Shown: positions 6,783 to 12,998 of the stretch, piece after piece
Layout of the letters: each line of letters begins with the position of its first letter
How positions within the stretch are numbered: position 1 is the first letter of the stretch
Assembly (NCBI GenBank): GCA_904502165.1
Contig: CAJGDB010000024.1
Location: forward strand, 1 to 21,221
DNA: 21,221 nt
Direction of reading: 5' to 3'
From: an uncultured Akkermansia sp.
Lineage (GTDB): Bacteria; Verrucomicrobiota; Verrucomicrobiia; Verrucomicrobiales; Akkermansiaceae
Position numbers and translations under genes: made by a program
The notes under the pieces: model-generated
The model's database searches: none
The model's input: only the letters and a program-made list of their open reading frames with translations
Told to the model about the DNA's origin: nothing

Positions 6783-7239
6783 ACAACACATGAGAGAACC
6801 CGGAAAAAGATTCCTGCGGCGTACGAGTAGAGAAATACTGCGTAAATTCCGGGAACCAGGTATCCACCTCATGCGTACCCTCCACCTCAGAAACATGCAG
6901 GCGCTGCATCTGCGGCAACATCTTCGCATAGAGCTGAGCCCCCCCAATCACCATGATTTCCGGGTCTTGCAGCTCGATTTGCTCCAGCTGGGCAATATCC
7001 GTAATCACTACCGCACCCTCAGCCACATAGTCCGCATTACGGGTGAGCACTATATTCTGCCGGCCGGGCAACGGGCGACCCAGGCTCTCCCATGTTTTGC
7101 GACCCATGAGAATAGGATGTCCCATAGTAATGCGCTTGAAGAGCTGCATATCCTCTTTCAGCCGCCAGGGAATGCCGTTATTCAGTCCAATGCCGCGGGC
7201 GGCATCCATAGCCACCACTCCTGTATAGATAAGGCTCAT
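6772..7239 (-). CDS. folA: dihydrofolate reductase
   Basis: It reduces dihydrofolate to tetrahydrofolate with NADPH, regenerating the cofactor oxidised by thymidylate synthase. It is 155 aa, a normal length. Recognisable features are GIGLNNGIPWRLKED at 16-30 with the conserved active-site acid D30, MGRKTWESLGRPLPGR at 45-60 (NADPH phosphate-binding region) and VIGGAQLY near 97-104 (second NADPH-binding glycine pair). Its ATG overlaps the thyA stop by 4 bases (ATGA), the classic translational-coupling arrangement, and it overlaps the following inhibitor gene by 11 bases. Cytosolic. Coupling to thyA matches the biochemistry, since ThyA makes the dihydrofolate that FolA recycles. Confidence 0.97.
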   Translation of the reverse strand: MSLIYTGVVAMDAARGIGLNNGIPWRLKEDMQLFKRITMGHPILMGRKTWESLGRPLPGRQNIVLTRNADYVAEGAVVITDIAQLEQIELQDPEIMVIGGAQLYAKMLPQMQRLHVSEVEGTHEVDTWFPEFTQYFSTRTPQESFSGFSHVLYEK

Positions 7240-8051
7240 ACAGAAACAGCAGCTTTAATGTGCGGATGCGGGTCATATTCCTCCAGCGTGAAGTCGGAGA
7301 AATCAAAGCCATCAATCTCCGTCACCTCCGGATTGATACGCATGGTGGGCAGTTTACGAGGCTCGCGGGTCAGCTGCAGGCGGGCCTGGTCAAGGTGGTT
7401 CTTATACAGGTGCAAATCCCCGTAAGTATGCACAAACTCGCGCGCCTCATAACCACAGACCTGAGCCACCATCATGAGCAGCAGCGCATAGCTGGCAATA
7501 TTGAAAGGCACGCCAAGGAACAAATCACAGCTACGCTGGTAGAGCTGAAGACTCAGGCCATGTTTCCCGCCCTCCTTCTGCGCCGGAATCACGCAGAACT
7601 GGAACAGACAGTGACAAGGCGGCAGAGCCATACCATCCACCTCAGCCACATTCCAGGCGCTCACCAGGTGGCGGCGGCTCCAAGGGTTGTTCTTCAGCCC
7701 GTCAATCAGCTTCGCAATCTGGTCAATACTGCCGCCCTTGCCATCCGGCCAGGCGCGCCACTGGCTGCCGTACACCGGGCCCAGGTCGCCATTCTCATCA
7801 GCCCATTCATCCCAGATGCTCACCCCGCGTTCCTGCAGCCAGCGCACATTTGTGCTACCCTTCAGGAACCAGAGCAATTCATAGATAATCGAGCGCAGAT
7901 GCAGCTTCTTGGTAGTAAGGCACGGGAAGCCCTCGCGCAAATCGCAGCGAATCTGCCGTCCGAACACACCGATTGTCCCCGTACCGGTACGGTCTTCCCT
8001 GCCCACCCCGTTGGTGAGCACATCCTCAAGTAACGACAAATATTGATGCAT
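7236..8051 (-). CDS. thyA: thymidylate synthase (ThyA type)
   Basis: It methylates dUMP to dTMP using 5,10-methylene-tetrahydrofolate, producing dihydrofolate. It is 271 aa. The catalytic cysteine is C146 in LPPCHCLFQF, the same number as in Escherichia coli ThyA. Other hallmarks are the phosphate-binding arginine in REDRTGTGT (18-26), YELLWFLKGSTN (57-68), YQRSCDLFLGVPFNIASYALL (171-191; dUMP- and folate-binding face) and HTYGDLHLYKNH (208-219). It is the first gene of the thyA-folA-inhibitor cassette. The 126-base gap to pyrF upstream is occupied by a heptameric repeat element. I found no clear promoter there, so thyA may be read from pyrF or from a promoter inside the repeat. Confidence 0.97.
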   Translation of the reverse strand: MHQYLSLLEDVLTNGVGREDRTGTGTIGVFGRQIRCDLREGFPCLTTKKLHLRSIIYELLWFLKGSTNVRWLQERGVSIWDEWADENGDLGPVYGSQWRAWPDGKGGSIDQIAKLIDGLKNNPWSRRHLVSAWNVAEVDGMALPPCHCLFQFCVIPAQKEGGKHGLSLQLYQRSCDLFLGVPFNIASYALLLMMVAQVCGYEAREFVHTYGDLHLYKNHLDQARLQLTREPRKLPTMRINPEVTEIDGFDFSDFTLEEYDPHPHIKAAVSV

Positions 8052-8062
8052 GCAGTTGGGTT

Positions 8063-8111
8063 ATTGACTATTGACTATTGACAATTGACGATTGACGATT
8101 GACGATTGTAA
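8063..8111. repeat. tandem heptamer array ATTGACN
   Basis: Six perfect units of ATTGACN (N is t, t, a, g, g, g) occupy 8063-8104, followed by a degenerate seventh, ATTGTAA (8105-8111). It lies 12 bases upstream of the thyA start. Each unit contains a TTGAC core that resembles a -35 box on the plus strand, but no gene is transcribed that way here. Confidence 0.9.
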
Positions 8112-8117
8112 AATTCC

Positions 8118-8173
8118 CTGCGGCGCAGCCGCAGCTGACTTTCAATTGTACTTCGTACCTTGTCCTTTGTACA
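8118..8173. repeat. GC hairpin plus second heptamer array TTGTACN
   Basis: A perfect 7-bp inverted repeat, CTGCGGC and GCCGCAG with a 3-base loop (8118-8134), is followed by four units of a degenerate TTGTACN heptamer at 8146-8173 (TTGTACT, TCGTACC, TTGTCCT, TTGTACA). Together with the ATTGACN array on the other side of the hairpin this forms one symmetric composite element filling the pyrF-thyA gap. It has no coding potential. Confidence 0.75.
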
Positions 8174-8177
8174 TTCA

Positions 8178-8957
8178 TCAGAGAGCGAGAGCCTCTCTGA
8201 TGAGCTTGGCCCACTTCTCTGCCTTCTCAGCAAAACTCAGCTCGGGGTCCTTATACAGAATACCGCGGGAGACATTGATTGTGGGAGGTGCCACACGCGT
8301 ACCACCGGTCAGGGCAGACAAATCGCCCCCCTGGGCACCCAGACCCGGCACCAGCAGAGGAGCATCCGGCAGGTCGGTCAGAATCTGGCTGTTGGCATTA
8401 GTCAGCCCCACCACCATACCCACTTCCGTGGCACTGTTTTCAGCAATAGAACGGGTCACCATGTCCCCCACCAGCTGGTACACCTTGCGGCCATTAGCCA
8501 GCACCTGCTGCTCCACATCCACGGAACCGGGGTTTGTCGTCACTGCCAGCAGATACACAGCCTTGCCGGGGCGGTCAAGAAAAGGCTCCAGAATATCGTA
8601 GCCCATGAAGGGGTTGAGCGTTACGGCATCCACATCCATGCGGTCGAAGTATGCCTGGGCGTAGTACTTCTGCGTTTCGCCGATATCTCCACGCTTGGCA
8701 TCCAGAATCACGGGGATATCCTTGGGCATATCCGGCAGCAGTTCCTCCAGCATCTTAAGCCCCGGCAACCCCATCGCCTCAAAATAGGCGATATTGGGCT
8801 TATAGGCAGCGGCATAGGGGGCGGTTTCCTCCACCACCTTACGCAGCCAGTCGGCCAGCTCAGTCATATTCTCACTCTGAGGACGAGGATCCAGCCCCAC
8901 GCAAAGAGCAGAACGCGTGGCGGCAATACGGGCAGCAAGTTTCTCCGTGTACTTCAT
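8178..8957 (-). CDS. pyrF: orotidine 5'-phosphate decarboxylase
   Basis: It decarboxylates OMP to UMP, the last step of de novo pyrimidine synthesis; cytosolic. From the ATG at 8957 it is 259 aa. It belongs to the longer (type 2, actinobacterial-like) subfamily: CVGLDPRP near 19-26, the catalytic D-x-K-x-x-D as LDAKRGD at 85-91 and the following NPFMGYD. The ATG at 8957 is preferred over the upstream in-frame ATG at 8966, which lies within the -10 TATAAT, and over a longer frame to 9008. With the -10 ending 7 bases before the ATG, the mRNA should be leaderless. The stop codon lies inside a 9-bp hairpin (8177-8185 with 8193-8201). UMP made here feeds dUMP for thyA downstream, a loose pathway link. 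Confidence 0.95.
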   Translation of the reverse strand: MKYTEKLAARIAATRSALCVGLDPRPQSENMTELADWLRKVVEETAPYAAAYKPNIAYFEAMGLPGLKMLEELLPDMPKDIPVILDAKRGDIGETQKYYAQAYFDRMDVDAVTLNPFMGYDILEPFLDRPGKAVYLLAVTTNPGSVDVEQQVLANGRKVYQLVGDMVTRSIAENSATEVGMVVGLTNANSQILTDLPDAPLLVPGLGAQGGDLSALTGGTRVAPPTINVSRGILYKDPELSFAEKAEKWAKLIREALAL

Positions 8958-8964
8958 GCGCGAC

Positions 8965-8992
8965 ATTATAACACAGCAACTGCCGATGACAA
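8965..8992 (-). promoter_or_regulatory. sigma70-type promoter of pyrF (leaderless)
   Basis: On the minus strand TTGTCA (8992-8987), 16 bases, consensus TATAAT (8970-8965). Only seven bases separate the -10 from the ATG at 8957, so transcription should begin at or next to the start codon. Confidence 0.7.
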
Positions 8993-9012
8993 GCGCAAAG
9001 ACTTGCATTCAC

Positions 9013-9041
9013 TTGACACACGCTGGAAAAAGTGGCAAGAT
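9013..9041 (+). promoter_or_regulatory. sigma70-type promoter of the lipoprotein-trpS pair
   Basis: Consensus TTGACA (9013-9018), 17 bases, CAAGAT (9036-9041). Seven bases separate the -10 from the GTG start at 9049. It is divergent from the pyrF promoter, with about 20 bases between the two -35 boxes. Confidence 0.55.
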
Positions 9042-9048
9042 AGCCCGC

Positions 9049-9597
9049 GTGAACCGCGTCTTCCACCTGGCTGTATTACTGCTGATTCCCCTGCTCTGCG
9101 TGAGCTGTGGGGAATCAGACCAGGAGAAGCGCGACCGCGCCGCCACCTTCACCACCCCCACCAAACCCGCTCCCAACCCGCAGCGGGATTCGCTGCAGGC
9201 CCTCATCCGCACCGACCGCCAGATTCCCACGAACCTGCATGGTCAACCCCGTTTCAAGCTGTACAGCGAATACGAAGGCCAGGACATGCGGCAGGTGACC
9301 GAAGTCTCCGGGCGCACCCTGCTGCTCTGCTTCACCGCCCCGTGGTGCCGCCACAGTAGCGCCATGAGAAAAGCTCTCCAGGAACTTGCCGAAAAAGAAA
9401 AAGGCGGTATTCAGGTAGTGGAAATTAATGCTGATGCCTATCCGGCTCTGGCAGAGGATTATAATCTGACCAAGATACCCACCACCATCTTCTATACCGA
9501 GGGCATCAAACTGAGAAGCATCGAAGGAGCTTACACTGCCGACAGTCTGCAGCGTTACCTGCGCGCCCTGCTCACCCAGGATGACCCCCGACCATAA
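9049..9597 (+). CDS. thioredoxin-fold lipoprotein with single active-site Cys
   Basis: It is a 182-aa protein with an N-terminal lipoprotein signal (hydrophobic 4-16, lipobox-like CVSC with the lipidated Cys at 20), a low-complexity linker to about residue 60, and a thioredoxin-like domain from about 75 to 175. The active-site motif is APWCRHS (97-103): the first cysteine (C100) is kept but the second of the usual CxxC is serine, so a normal dithiol cycle is not possible. The cis-proline loop is KIPTTIFY (P144). It should be anchored in the cell envelope, perhaps in monothiol chemistry or substrate binding. The GTG at 9049 is chosen because it starts the signal peptide and fits the promoter; upstream in-frame ATGs lie on the other side of that promoter. 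trpS follows after 21 bases, so they may share a transcript. Confidence 0.8.
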   Translation: MNRVFHLAVLLLIPLLCVSCGESDQEKRDRAATFTTPTKPAPNPQRDSLQALIRTDRQIPTNLHGQPRFKLYSEYEGQDMRQVTEVSGRTLLLCFTAPWCRHSSAMRKALQELAEKEKGGIQVVEINADAYPALAEDYNLTKIPTTIFYTEGIKLRSIEGAYTADSLQRYLRALLTQDDPRP

Positions 9598-9618
9598 TTT
9601 CAAAAACGACACATCAAT

Positions 9619-10593
9619 ATGAGATTCCTCACAGGATTACAGCCCAGCGGCCAGCTTCACATCGGCAATTACTTCGGTGCCATTGAACCTGCCGTACGAC
9701 TTCAGGAAAAAGGCGAGGCCTTCTACTTCATTGCCAACTACCACGCCATGACCACCATGGAAAGCGCCGAAAAACTGCGCGATAACACCCGTGGGCTGGC
9801 CGTGGACTTCCTGGCATGCGGGCTCGACCCGGAGAAAGCCGTATTCTTTGCCCAGTCTGCCGTACCTGAGGTAAACGAACTAGCCTGGATTCTCTCCACC
9901 CTGTGCCCCATGGGTCTGCTGGAGCGCTGCCATTCCTACAAGGACAAGGTGGCCAAGGGCTTTGCCGCCAGCCATGCACTCTTTGCCTACCCTGCCCTCA
10001 TGGCCGCAGACATTCTGCTGTATGATTCCGATGCCGTACCCGTGGGCAAGGACCAGAAGCAGCATCTGGAAGTAACCCGCGACCTCGCAGGTAAAATTAA
10101 TGATACTTTCGGCGAAGGCCTACTCAAGATGCCCGAAGCCATCATCAGCGAGGCCACCGCTGTGGTTCCCGGCCTGGATGGTCAGAAAATGAGCAAGAGC
10201 TACGGCAACACCCTGCCCATCTTCGGTGAGGAAAAACCCCTCCGCAAACTCATCAACAAGAAGGTAGTGACGGATGCCACCCCGCTGGAAGCCCTGAAGC
10301 CCACAGAAAACTCTATCATCCTGGCGCTCTACAAGCTTTTTGCCACACCGGAGCAATACCAGGCCATGGTCGATGCCCACCACGCAGGAGGCATCGGTTA
10401 TGGCCAGTTCAAGAAAGACCTTTTCGAAGCCTACTGGGAATACTTCCGCGCCGCCCGTGAGAAACGCGAATGGATTCTCACCCATCCCGAATATGTGGAT
10501 GACGTACTCAACACCGGTGCAACCCGCGCCCGCGAGGAAGCCGCAAAGGTGCTCACCCGCGTGCGCCAGGCCGTCGGCCTCGGCTGGGTATAA
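9619..10593 (+). CDS. trpS: tryptophanyl-tRNA synthetase
   Basis: It charges tRNA-Trp; class Ic aminoacyl-tRNA synthetase, cytosolic, 324 aa (normal for bacterial TrpS). The HIGH motif is HIGN at 14-17 after TGLQPSGQ, and the KMSKS motif is at 190-194 in GLDGQKMSKSYGN. The Rossmann core also shows YPALMAADILLYDSDAVPVGKDQKQHLE (124-151), which carries the tryptophan- and adenylate-binding residues. There is no Shine-Dalgarno sequence. It follows the lipoprotein gene by 21 bases and ends before a strong bidirectional terminator, so the pair forms a two-gene transcript. I saw no T-box or tryptophan-rich leader. Confidence 0.97.
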   Translation: MRFLTGLQPSGQLHIGNYFGAIEPAVRLQEKGEAFYFIANYHAMTTMESAEKLRDNTRGLAVDFLACGLDPEKAVFFAQSAVPEVNELAWILSTLCPMGLLERCHSYKDKVAKGFAASHALFAYPALMAADILLYDSDAVPVGKDQKQHLEVTRDLAGKINDTFGEGLLKMPEAIISEATAVVPGLDGQKMSKSYGNTLPIFGEEKPLRKLINKKVVTDATPLEALKPTENSIILALYKLFATPEQYQAMVDAHHAGGIGYGQFKKDLFEAYWEYFRAAREKREWILTHPEYVDDVLNTGATRAREEAAKVLTRVRQAVGLGWV

Positions 10594-10622
10594 TGCCTCA
10601 ACCTGTTCTCAATCCAGTAAAC

Positions 10623-10660
10623 AACCGGGCATTGGAGAATTGTTCCAATGCCCGGTTTTC
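10623..10660. terminator. bidirectional rho-independent terminator
   Basis: A 14-bp perfect stem (10623-10636 with 10644-10657) has a 7-base loop. It is followed by TTTTCT on the plus strand and by a T-rich TTGTTTA on the minus strand. It lies between the convergent trpS and esterase genes and can serve both. Confidence 0.85.
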
Positions 10661-10689
10661 TATCGTAAATCAACGTTCAGGACTGAGCC

Positions 10690-12240
10690 TTATTTGCGCT
10701 TCTTCTTGTCCTTTTTCTTGTCGCCCTTCTTATCCTTCTTCTTCTTGGCAATCTTGCCGTCGGAAGCAGGATAAGGAGCCGTAGGCAGGCCAGCCTCGTT
10801 CACCAGATTTGGTTCCATGAACACAGCCCAGCCGTAACGCATCAGCCTGGGAGCCTTGACCCCCGCAGCCGTCAGAACAATGCTGTTCCCCTTGATTTCT
10901 GCCGTAGCAGGAGCAAAGACCTTATCTGCACCAGCCAGTTCAAACCCGACAGGAGCCGCGCCATCGCTCGTCTTGAGGCCCTCGGCATTCTCCAGGCTCA
11001 GCTGCACCTTGCCACCCTTTACCTTGAAACCCTTGATAACCGGGCCGCTGGCAGCAACTTCCTTGCCATAGACCATGCTCAGTGCCGTAGCAGCCAGGCG
11101 CTCGCCCACTTCCACCTTGCGGGGAGGATGCACATCGCTGTTGGTAGAGCCAAGATCCATCGTCACAACGCAGCCGACATTCTCCATCTCTTCTGCCACC
11201 TCGGCCTGCACCTGACGAAACTCCGGCCAGTAGGCACGCAGCTTGCTCTTATCATTGATACGGGGCAGCTGCACCTGCAGGAAAGCCATGTCTTCATTAC
11301 CAAGCTTATCGCGCCAGGAAGAGATAAGATCCTTGAGCAGCTTCTTATTCTGCTCGTTATCCAGAATCTCGGCATCGGATTCACCCTGATACCAGATGAC
11401 ACCCGCCATGGGGAACCCTTCCCATGCCTCAATACCTGTCTCGTACAGATAGGAAGGCGCATAGGGATGCAGGCTGAAATCACCACCAGCGCCCACATTC
11501 TGCTGAGCACGGCCGCGCACCCACGCACTGGCATACTTGCTGTTCACCCAATCACCGCCCTGGCAGCCGGGGTACTCCTTCTTCACCACATCGCGGGGAA
11601 TCCAGGCAAGCATGTTCGAGCCACCCAGAGACGCATGAATCACACCAACGGGCACACCCAGCTCTTTCTGCAGCGCCTGGCCAAAGTAGTAGCCCACGGC
11701 ACTCATGCGGGAAGAGGTAGCAGGGCCACTCACCGCCCACTTACCTTCATACATGCGCTTCGCCTGCACACGCTCAAGAAGAGCTTTATCATACTGAACC
11801 CCATTCGTATGCACCTTGGGTTCGCTGTGATAGAAACGGAAATTCTCATTGGCAGACCCGGCAATCGTCTGCGGATTACCGGGAGTCTGATTCAGGCGCC
11901 AGAGCATGTTTGACTGGCCGCTGGCCAGCCACACTTCACCCACCACCACATTCTGCACCGCCGCGCTGCCGCTTGCCTGTTTTGCCTCCAGGGTCTGGCC
12001 TGTTGTATTAGCCTCCATAGGCTGCAGCACAGCTTCCCAGGTCTTCCCCTTACACTTCGCCTTGACACTCTGGCCATTAAAGCTTACTGTAACAGCCTCC
12101 TTGGGGGAATCAGTTGTGCCGCGCACCACAATCTCTCGATTCCGCTGCAGCACCATACCATCGCCGAAAATAGAATCAAACTGTACAGCTGCCATACCCG
12201 GCAGCGCACCTAACACTACATACAGAGCAAAACGCCTCAT
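10690..12240 (-). CDS. secreted sialate O-acetylesterase with Lys-rich tail
   Basis: It is an SGNH-type esterase of the sialate O-acetylesterase family, which removes O-acetyl groups from sialic acids and so opens acetylated mucin glycans to sialidases. It is 516 aa. Residues 1-18 are a signal peptide. An N-terminal beta domain (about 20-100, FDSIFGDGMVLQR) precedes the catalytic domain: GQSNM with nucleophile S110, GVIWYQGESDA (280-290), VQLPRIND (323-330) and the catalytic D-x-H as SDVHPPRK (D369, H371). A C-terminal beta domain follows. The last ~20 residues are nearly all lysine (after SDGKIA), a tail the family lacks. The start at 12240 is fixed by GGAGAGGC just upstream, one of the few good ribosome-binding sites here; the frame is open further upstream but crosses rpsN. 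Other acetyl-sugar esterases share this fold, so the substrate is inferred. Confidence 0.9.
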   Translation of the reverse strand: MRRFALYVVLGALPGMAAVQFDSIFGDGMVLQRNREIVVRGTTDSPKEAVTVSFNGQSVKAKCKGKTWEAVLQPMEANTTGQTLEAKQASGSAAVQNVVVGEVWLASGQSNMLWRLNQTPGNPQTIAGSANENFRFYHSEPKVHTNGVQYDKALLERVQAKRMYEGKWAVSGPATSSRMSAVGYYFGQALQKELGVPVGVIHASLGGSNMLAWIPRDVVKKEYPGCQGGDWVNSKYASAWVRGRAQQNVGAGGDFSLHPYAPSYLYETGIEAWEGFPMAGVIWYQGESDAEILDNEQNKKLLKDLISSWRDKLGNEDMAFLQVQLPRINDKSKLRAYWPEFRQVQAEVAEEMENVGCVVTMDLGSTNSDVHPPRKVEVGERLAATALSMVYGKEVAASGPVIKGFKVKGGKVQLSLENAEGLKTSDGAAPVGFELAGADKVFAPATAEIKGNSIVLTAAGVKAPRLMRYGWAVFMEPNLVNEAGLPTAPYPASDGKIAKKKKDKKGDKKKDKKKRK

Positions 12241-12262
12241 GCCTCTCCATATAGCATATATA

Positions 12263-12290
12263 TACATATAAATAAAGAAAAAACGGACAA
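12263..12290 (-). promoter_or_regulatory. weak candidate promoter of the esterase gene
   Basis: On the minus strand TTGTCC (12290-12285), 16 bases, TATGTA (12268-12263). The area is a run of alternating T and A, so several -10 choices exist. It is divergent from the rpsN promoter in an AT-rich 141-base gap. Confidence 0.35.
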
Positions 12291-12336
12291 TTATGCTTGA
12301 AAAATCATTTTTTTCGAAATTCGAACCAAATTCCGC

Positions 12337-12365
12337 TTGACTTATCCTCCGATATACTGTATATA
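12337..12365 (+). promoter_or_regulatory. sigma70-type promoter of rpsN
   Basis: TTGACT (12337-12342), 17 bases, TATATA (12360-12365), giving a ~10-base leader before the ATG at 12382. The TTG of the -35 box is in frame with rpsN and could be mistaken for an earlier start. Confidence 0.65.
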
Positions 12366-12381
12366 TCCCGCCCACAAAGTT

Positions 12382-12651
12382 ATGGCAAAGAAAAGCTGGA
12401 TTGAAAGAAACAAGAAGAAGGCAGCTGTCGCGGCTCGTTATGCAGACCTCCGTGCCAAGCTGAAGGCTGAAGGCGACTACATCGGTCTTACGATGCTGCC
12501 GCGCAACGCTTCTCCCGTGCGTCTCGTGAACCGCTGCGAGCTCACTGGTCGTCGCCACGCTTTCCTGCGCCGCTTCCACCTTTCCCGTATCGCTTTCCGC
12601 GAGCTTGCCAACGCCGGCATGATTCCCGGTGTGACCAAGTCCAGCTGGTAA
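12382..12651 (+). CDS. rpsN: 30S ribosomal protein uS14 (zinc-free form)
   Basis: It is an 89-aa small-subunit protein of the 30S head, near the decoding region. It starts MAKKSWIERNKKKAAV and contains LVNRCELTGRRHAFLRRFHLSRIAFRELANAGMIPGVTKSSW, the standard C-terminal S14 region. Only one cysteine is present, so the CxxC...CxxC zinc ribbon of the short 61-aa form is absent. In some bacteria the zinc-free form is a paralogue induced under zinc starvation. In others it is the only S14, and the window cannot tell which. It is not inside an spc ribosomal operon here. It has its own promoter and a hairpin downstream, and a zinc-ribbon FmdB gene follows. Codons are those of a highly expressed gene (GCT, CGT, TCC). 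Confidence 0.95.
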   Translation: MAKKSWIERNKKKAAVAARYADLRAKLKAEGDYIGLTMLPRNASPVRLVNRCELTGRRHAFLRRFHLSRIAFRELANAGMIPGVTKSSW

Positions 12652-12665
12652 GTCCTGATATTGAC

Positions 12666-12693
12666 TTGACAATTTTTCTGCGCGGGCTATCCT
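12666..12693 (+). promoter_or_regulatory. candidate promoter upstream of the FmdB gene
   Basis: Consensus TTGACA (12666-12671), 16 bases, TATCCT (12688-12693). It overlaps the hairpin at 12681-12710, so the same bases may both end the rpsN transcript and start the next one. Confidence 0.4.
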
Positions 12694-12720
12694 ATACGGA
12701 CTAGCCCGCGTTGCTTCATT
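12681..12720 (+). terminator. probable rpsN terminator
   Basis: A 9-bp stem (CGCGGGCTA 12681-12689 with TAGCCCGCG 12702-12710) has a 12-base loop, followed by a T-rich but interrupted stretch, TTGCTTCATT. It is moderate as an intrinsic terminator and could be leaky into the downstream operon. Confidence 0.5.
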
Positions 12721-12725
12721 CTCTG

Positions 12726-12986
12726 ATGCCGATATACGAATACATTTCCGAAAACCCGGATGACCCGGCCCAATCATGCCGCATGTGCCGCAATGGATTT
12801 GAACTCATGCGCCCGGCAGACCGCGCCCCCCTTACCCACTGCATGTACTGCAAGAACCCGGTGCGTAAGAAAATCGGCAACGTGAATGTACCTAAGATAA
12901 CAGCCCCGCTTTCCATCAGTGATGCCAAGAAGGCAGGCTTCACCGTCATGCAGAAACGCGACGAAGGTGTCTACGAAAAGCTTTAA
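12726..12986 (+). CDS. FmdB-type zinc ribbon protein
   Basis: It is an 86-aa protein beginning MPIYEY, the hallmark of the FmdB / CxxC_CxxC_SSSS family, with two CxxC knuckles (C18-C21 and C39-C42) that should bind one zinc. The first knuckle lies about ten residues later than usual because of an insert (SENPDDPAQ). The second half (50-86) is a basic segment followed by SISDAKKAGF and a charged helix. FmdB proteins are annotated as putative regulators; their function is not established. The ATG at 12726 is preferred over a TTG 15 bases earlier that falls in the terminator tail. It ends 12 bases before the CNNM transporter gene, so it probably starts a five-gene transcript. Confidence 0.85.
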   Translation: MPIYEYISENPDDPAQSCRMCRNGFELMRPADRAPLTHCMYCKNPVRKKIGNVNVPKITAPLSISDAKKAGFTVMQKRDEGVYEKL

Positions 12987-12998
12987 TACCTGAATTTC

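Noticed and set aside
6783..6947. N-terminal extension of the chagasin-like protein back into folA
   Set aside because: The extension overlaps conserved folA coding sequence and is rich in Arg and Cys without pattern; the ATG at 6782 gives a normal anchor plus inhibitor.
8160..9359. Open frame of 399 codons on the plus strand over pyrF and the lipoprotein gene
   Set aside because: It crosses two real genes and a repeat element, and its product is low-quality, with no motif.
12241..12777. Longer N-terminus for the sialate O-acetylesterase
   Set aside because: It would run antisense through rpsN; the GGAGAGG site and signal peptide fix the start at 12240.
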